A stretch of 7,912 bases of DNA from Patescibacteria group bacterium. Lineage in GTDB: Bacteria; Patescibacteriota; Gracilibacteria; UM-FILTER-43-11. Shown here piece by piece: positions 5,355 to 7,912 of this stretch (its first letter is position 1; every line of letters begins with the position of its first letter). A program made the translations under genes and the position numbers. The notes under the pieces are model-generated. The model saw only the letters and a program-made list of their open reading frames with translations. It was not told where the DNA came from and made no database searches. Location of the stretch: NCBI GenBank assembly GCA_029260985.1, contig JAJDCE010000076.1, positions 1-7,912 on the forward strand, in the 5' to 3' direction.

Positions 5355-6512
5355 CTAGTTGATTTGGATCACTGCAACACCTCTGTTATCCGGCTTTGGT
5401 TCACTTTTATATCTATCGCTGAATTTGCCGGATTTTTCCCGGTCAGGAGTATTGGCCGTAATCTCTTTATGGTTTTTCATCCGCTCATCGGTTATGTCCG
5501 AAAGAACTTCTATTATTTCTTCTGGGCTTTTTCCTTTAATCAAACCCTGAATCTCATCAGGTGTTAAATTATCCGAAATACCGTCAGACATGACCAGGAT
5601 TATATCCCCATTTTTTACCTCAATAGAATAGGGAGCTTCGACTGTATCATGCAAAGCGTTGCCCCCCCGCCTTTTCTCAGAGACAGATACTTTGTTTAAG
5701 ACAACCTTGCGCATTGTGTGATACAGGGCTTCATCCGCATTAATACTTCCCATTTCTACCATTGCCTGCACCCAGCTTTCATCACATGATTCATGTGCAA
5801 GGTGACCTTTTTTAAATACCAGAACCTTCACATCGCCGACCCTGCTAATAGTGATGGATTTATTACCTGCATCATTCTCATTTATTTTAACCGCAGCAAA
5901 ACAGGCACCGCTGTTACCATAAAGATCTCTACCCTGCTTCATAATATATTTACATATATTTATAACTTCGTTCGGATGGCTGTCAGGGTATTTTAAAAAG
6001 GTTTCTGTAAGTATTTGTGCAGCCAGCTCTCCATTGTCAGTACCCCCTATTCCATCTGCCACTACAGCCAGGTTTGCTTTTGGATGAATGCCGACACGAT
6101 CCTGATTCACAGGCTTGGAATAATTAATCCCTCTGTCTGTAGAAGCGGCAATAAAATCACCTGATGCAGTTTCGTAGGTGCGTATACCTTCTTTAAGGGA
6201 AAGTAAGCCTTTTCCATCGATTATTTCAGGCTTTTTTAATGCAGCAGTGTCTCCATCTTCTTTCACATCGCTCTGTAAAAGCGCTTTAGCCGCAGCATCT
6301 CTGATAGGAGATACGATACCTGTAGGTCGTGGGTCTATAGATACTGTAGGATCAGGTATTGCAAATTCTGACTCGCCGTCTGTTGCAAAATCAAGTAAAA
6401 GAGCTTTAATTTCAGGGTCTCTGGAAGAGGATATGGCACCAGCAGGATGTGGATCTATAGCTGGACCATCAGTGCCTACGGGCTCACACTCCCTTTTTTT
6501 ATCCTTACTCAT
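5355..6512 (-). CDS. PP2C-family protein Ser/Thr phosphatase with repeated N-terminal extension
   Basis: PPM/PP2C phosphatases are metal-dependent and remove phosphate from Ser/Thr of proteins. The catalytic domain spans about 115-385: NQDR (136-139, Asp138), VVADGIGG (150-157, Asp153), SRVGDVKVLV (223-232), MSDGISDN (308-315, Asp310) and the terminal KPDNRGVAVI (Asp375). All four metal-binding Asp are kept, so activity is expected. There is no signal peptide or membrane helix, so it is probably cytosolic. The first about 95 residues are polar and likely disordered; they contain two copies of a 40-residue unit (from Ile19 and from Ile59). The next gene upstream is a paralogue with the same core motifs, and no kinase is near. 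ATG at 6512 is the only good start; no Shine-Dalgarno sequence is present. The substrate is unknown. Confidence 0.9.
   Translation of the reverse strand: MSKDKKRECEPVGTDGPAIDPHPAGAISSSRDPEIKALLLDFATDGESEFAIPDPTVSIDPRPTGIVSPIRDAAAKALLQSDVKEDGDTAALKKPEIIDGKGLLSLKEGIRTYETASGDFIAASTDRGINYSKPVNQDRVGIHPKANLAVVADGIGGTDNGELAAQILTETFLKYPDSHPNEVINICKYIMKQGRDLYGNSGACFAAVKINENDAGNKSITISRVGDVKVLVFKKGHLAHESCDESWVQAMVEMGSINADEALYHTMRKVVLNKVSVSEKRRGGNALHDTVEAPYSIEVKNGDIILVMSDGISDNLTPDEIQGLIKGKSPEEIIEVLSDITDERMKNHKEITANTPDREKSGKFSDRYKSEPKPDNRGVAVIQIN
6249..6458 (-). repeat. Tandem 40-codon repeat in the PP2C N-terminal extension
   Basis: Residues 19-47 and 59-88 align with a 40-residue offset: shared positions include IDP.P.G, S..RD, KALL and a later DG. 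The DNA is also similar (GGATCTATAG against GGGTCTATAG on the + strand). This is a two-unit internal duplication of about 120 bp, now diverged. Confidence 0.65.
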
Positions 6513-6534
6513 AATGAAAAATTATTTCTGACAT

Positions 6535-6577
6535 ATTAAACCACAAAATAATAAATAAAGCAAGAGTAACTTGACAA
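6535..6577 (-). promoter_or_regulatory. Putative promoter(s) of the downstream PP2C gene
   Basis: Minus strand TTGTCA (6577-6572), 18 bp, TATTAT (6553-6548) is one candidate. TTGCTT (6563-6558), 17 bp, TTTAAT (6540-6535) is another. Both lie in the A/T-rich gap after the terminator-like structure of the first PP2C gene. Neither has decisive support over the other. Confidence 0.35.
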
Positions 6578-6586
6578 AATTTACAT

Positions 6587-6653
6587 GAAAAAAGTTGCCT
6601 GCACTGAGTCCGCAAATGGGAGCAAAGGCCGAAGTATTGCCCTCCGATCAACT
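6587..6653 (-). terminator. Branched terminator-like structure after the first PP2C gene
   Basis: In the minus-strand transcript, just after the TAG stop, AGTTG (6653-6649) can pair with CAACT (6597-6593), which is followed by a run of T (six A at 6588-6593 on the + strand). Inside is a GC-richer hairpin: GGAG+CAA (6645-6642, 6639-6637) with TTG+CTCC (6625-6619) and a two-base bulge. It resembles an intrinsic terminator with a branched stem, but the closing stem is short. Confidence 0.4.
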
Positions 6654-6658
6654 GAAGT

Positions 6659-7672
6659 CTAACTAACGTGTATTACTGCAACTCCTCTGTTATCCGGCTT
6701 TCCAGGCATTTTAAAATTGCCCCCACCCTTCATTTGTGAATCAGTAAGTCGAGAAAGAATTTGAATGATCTGCTCAGGAGTCTTGGTCCCCCTGGTCCAT
6801 TTTATAATTTCCTTGGGAGTCAAATTATCAGAAATTCCATCAGTCATAATCAATATGATATCACCCTTTTTAACTGGTTTGGAATAGGGCGCCTCGACAT
6901 CAATATTGTCTGAATAGGCAGATAAATCATTGGTTATGATATGGCGATCAGAATCAAAAAGAGCTTCCTCTTCAGTGATTTCACCCCTATCAAGCTTTTG
7001 TTGCGTAAGGCTTTCGTCAATTGATTCAAAAATTATTTCCCTATCTCTTATAATAAGTACTTTTACATCGCCAACTCTGATAATTTTCGCATATTTTGTA
7101 TCTGCTTTATCATTAGTGATTTGAACGGATGCAAAACACGTACTGCTATTACGCCTTCCTCTATCTTTTTCACGCACCAGTCTATCCCGTGCCATATCAA
7201 GCGCTTCTAAGTGTGGATTTACTGTTGTGTCGTCACCAGGGTGGGCAAGCAGTGATTCAGTAAGGTATTGTGCAGCAACTTCACCATTTGTACCCCCGCC
7301 TATTCCATCAGCCACAACCACAAGATTTTTATCAGGATTTACACCCACTCTATCTTGATTTATATCTTTATATCCAATGCCCTTATCTGTAGCGCCATAT
7401 ACTTTGTCGCCTGACTGTAAAACACATTCCCTCATGCTGTCAGCTAGGCTTTCTGCACCTTCTCCGTCCAAAACAATGCAGTCTTTTAGTCTTTCAGCTA
7501 AATCTATATCTGATTCAACAGGCTTTTTTAGTACTTGCTTTTTCTTGAATCTTGAATCTCCAATCATTTCATCAAGACTTGGAACATCCGCCTCATTCAT
7601 AGCCGGCATCGCAACTTGACCTAAGAGTTTATCAATATCCTGCTCTTGCTGAGGATCTGTGGGTGTAGGCAT
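6659..7672 (-). CDS. PP2C-family protein Ser/Thr phosphatase (paralogue)
   Basis: This is a second metal-dependent PPM/PP2C phosphatase. In numbering from the upstream ATG (7696), the core is NQDR (Asp115), VVADGIGGG (Asp130), IRVGDVKVLI (207-215), MTDGISDN (Asp286) and the C-terminal KPDNRGVAVI (Asp335). All metal ligands are present. It shares long identical strings with the neighbour (VEAPYS, GDIIL, DGISDNLTP, PDNRGVAVI), so the pair arose by duplication. The N-terminal about 95 residues are polar, differ from the neighbour's and lack its 40-residue repeat. I chose the ATG at 7672 (Met9 of the longer frame, MPTPTDPQ) because the best promoter has its TATAAT overlapping the upstream ATG (7694-7696). 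The longer version (345 aa) remains possible. No Shine-Dalgarno sequence is present. Confidence 0.88.
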   Translation of the reverse strand: MPTPTDPQQEQDIDKLLGQVAMPAMNEADVPSLDEMIGDSRFKKKQVLKKPVESDIDLAERLKDCIVLDGEGAESLADSMRECVLQSGDKVYGATDKGIGYKDINQDRVGVNPDKNLVVVADGIGGGTNGEVAAQYLTESLLAHPGDDTTVNPHLEALDMARDRLVREKDRGRRNSSTCFASVQITNDKADTKYAKIIRVGDVKVLIIRDREIIFESIDESLTQQKLDRGEITEEEALFDSDRHIITNDLSAYSDNIDVEAPYSKPVKKGDIILIMTDGISDNLTPKEIIKWTRGTKTPEQIIQILSRLTDSQMKGGGNFKMPGKPDNRGVAVIHVS

Positions 7673-7694
7673 GTTGTATTTGTTACTAAATAAC

Positions 7695-7723
7695 ATTATA
7701 ACATAAAAATATTAATAATGCAA
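7695..7723 (-). promoter_or_regulatory. Promoter of the PP2C gene, overlapping an upstream ATG
   Basis: On the minus strand, TTGCAT (7723-7718), a 17-bp spacer ending TGT (extended -10), and a perfect TATAAT (7700-7695). Predicted transcription starts near 7688, giving a leader of about 16 nt to the ATG at 7672. It is one of the best sigma-70 matches in the window. Confidence 0.65.
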
Positions 7724-7762
7724 GTTATCATCCAATACTTTTTCGATGAACATTAAATCAGA

Positions 7763-7791
7763 TTGCAACCGTATAAAATTTCCACTAAAAT
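7763..7791 (+). promoter_or_regulatory. Putative carB promoter, divergent from the PP2C promoter
   Basis: TTGCAA (7763-7768), a 17-bp spacer and TAAAAT (7786-7791) give a sigma-70 promoter whose expected start (about 7798) is only some five nt before the carB ATG, so the message would be nearly leaderless. TATAAA at 7772-7777 is an alternative -10 with a poorer -35. Confidence 0.5.
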
Positions 7792-7802
7792 ATTTTAGAA
7801 AT

Positions 7803-7912
7803 ATGGCTAAACAAACGATTAAAAAAATATTGCTCCTTGGCTCGGGCGCCTTGAAAATAGGTGAGGCAGGTGAGTTTGATTATTCAGGGAGCCAGGCCAT
7901 TAAGGCTTTTAA
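7803..7912 (+). CDS. carB: Carbamoyl-phosphate synthase large subunit, N-terminal fragment (cut by window)
   Basis: Only the first 36 codons are in view: KKILLLGSGALKIGEAGEF followed by DYSGSQAIKAF. This is the N-terminal nucleotide-binding start of CarB (E. coli has [23 protein letters not shown]). The enzyme makes carbamoyl phosphate from bicarbonate, ATP and Gln-derived ammonia for pyrimidine and arginine synthesis. The version GSGALKIG...GEFDYSGSQ is the style I associate with Bacteroidetes-like and some other CarB sequences rather than with Proteobacteria. The gene runs off the right edge, so completeness cannot be judged. It is divergent from the PP2C gene. No Shine-Dalgarno sequence precedes the ATG (AGAAAT). 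Confidence 0.85.
   Translation, partial: MAKQTIKKILLLGSGALKIGEAGEFDYSGSQAIKAF

Noticed and set aside
1..7912. CRISPR array, insertion sequence transposase or rRNA
   Set aside because: No regularly spaced repeats, transposase motifs or rRNA-like conserved stretches are seen on either strand.

Overview
This 7.9 kb window is a compact stretch of bacterial chromosome with short intergenic gaps and moderate GC. The standard genetic code fits: no conserved gene has an internal TGA, and two genes end on TGA. Promoters look like ordinary sigma-70 sites, and almost no gene has a Shine-Dalgarno sequence. The gene set is mostly housekeeping: bacterial ClpP, Tgt, AspRS, Sua5/YwlC-type TsaC and the start of CarB. 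The family-level look, the CarB N-terminus and the palindromic repeats would fit an uncultivated lineage, possibly Patescibacteria/CPR (Peregrinibacteria-like). That placement is a low-confidence inference.

Layout. Bases 1-159 hold the remnant of an inverted-repeat element and the clpP promoter. Then, on the + strand, come clpP (160-747) with a clear intrinsic terminator, tgt (823-1950), and a small GGQ release-factor-like gene (1987-2340). A convergent junction follows. On the - strand, read right to left, are a PP2C phosphatase (6659-7672), a second PP2C phosphatase (5355-6512), tsaC/ywlC (4635-5276, TTG start), aspS (2806-4572) and a one-TM small protein coupled to aspS (2399-2800). At the right edge carB starts divergently on the + strand (7803, cut by the window).

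The left and middle genes share a theme of tRNA and translation. Tgt inserts the queuosine precursor at G34 of tRNA Asp, Asn, His and Tyr. TsaC starts t6A37 synthesis. AspRS carries residues typical of a non-discriminating enzyme that charges both tRNA-Asp and tRNA-Asn. The GGQ protein is probably a ribosome-rescue type hydrolase. The two PP2C genes are paralogues and suggest Ser/Thr phospho-signalling, but no kinase is in view.

The most striking structure lies inside tgt. An 82-nt in-frame segment (1321-1402) partitions exactly into a closing stem and three perfect hairpin arms, with only two unpaired junction bases. Its central arm is a perfect 28-bp palindrome. A second, different perfect 28-bp palindrome, also beginning GTA and ending TAC, covers the tgt stop codon (1943-1970). 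These look like palindromic (REP/MITE-like) elements that were tolerated in, or domesticated by, a coding sequence.
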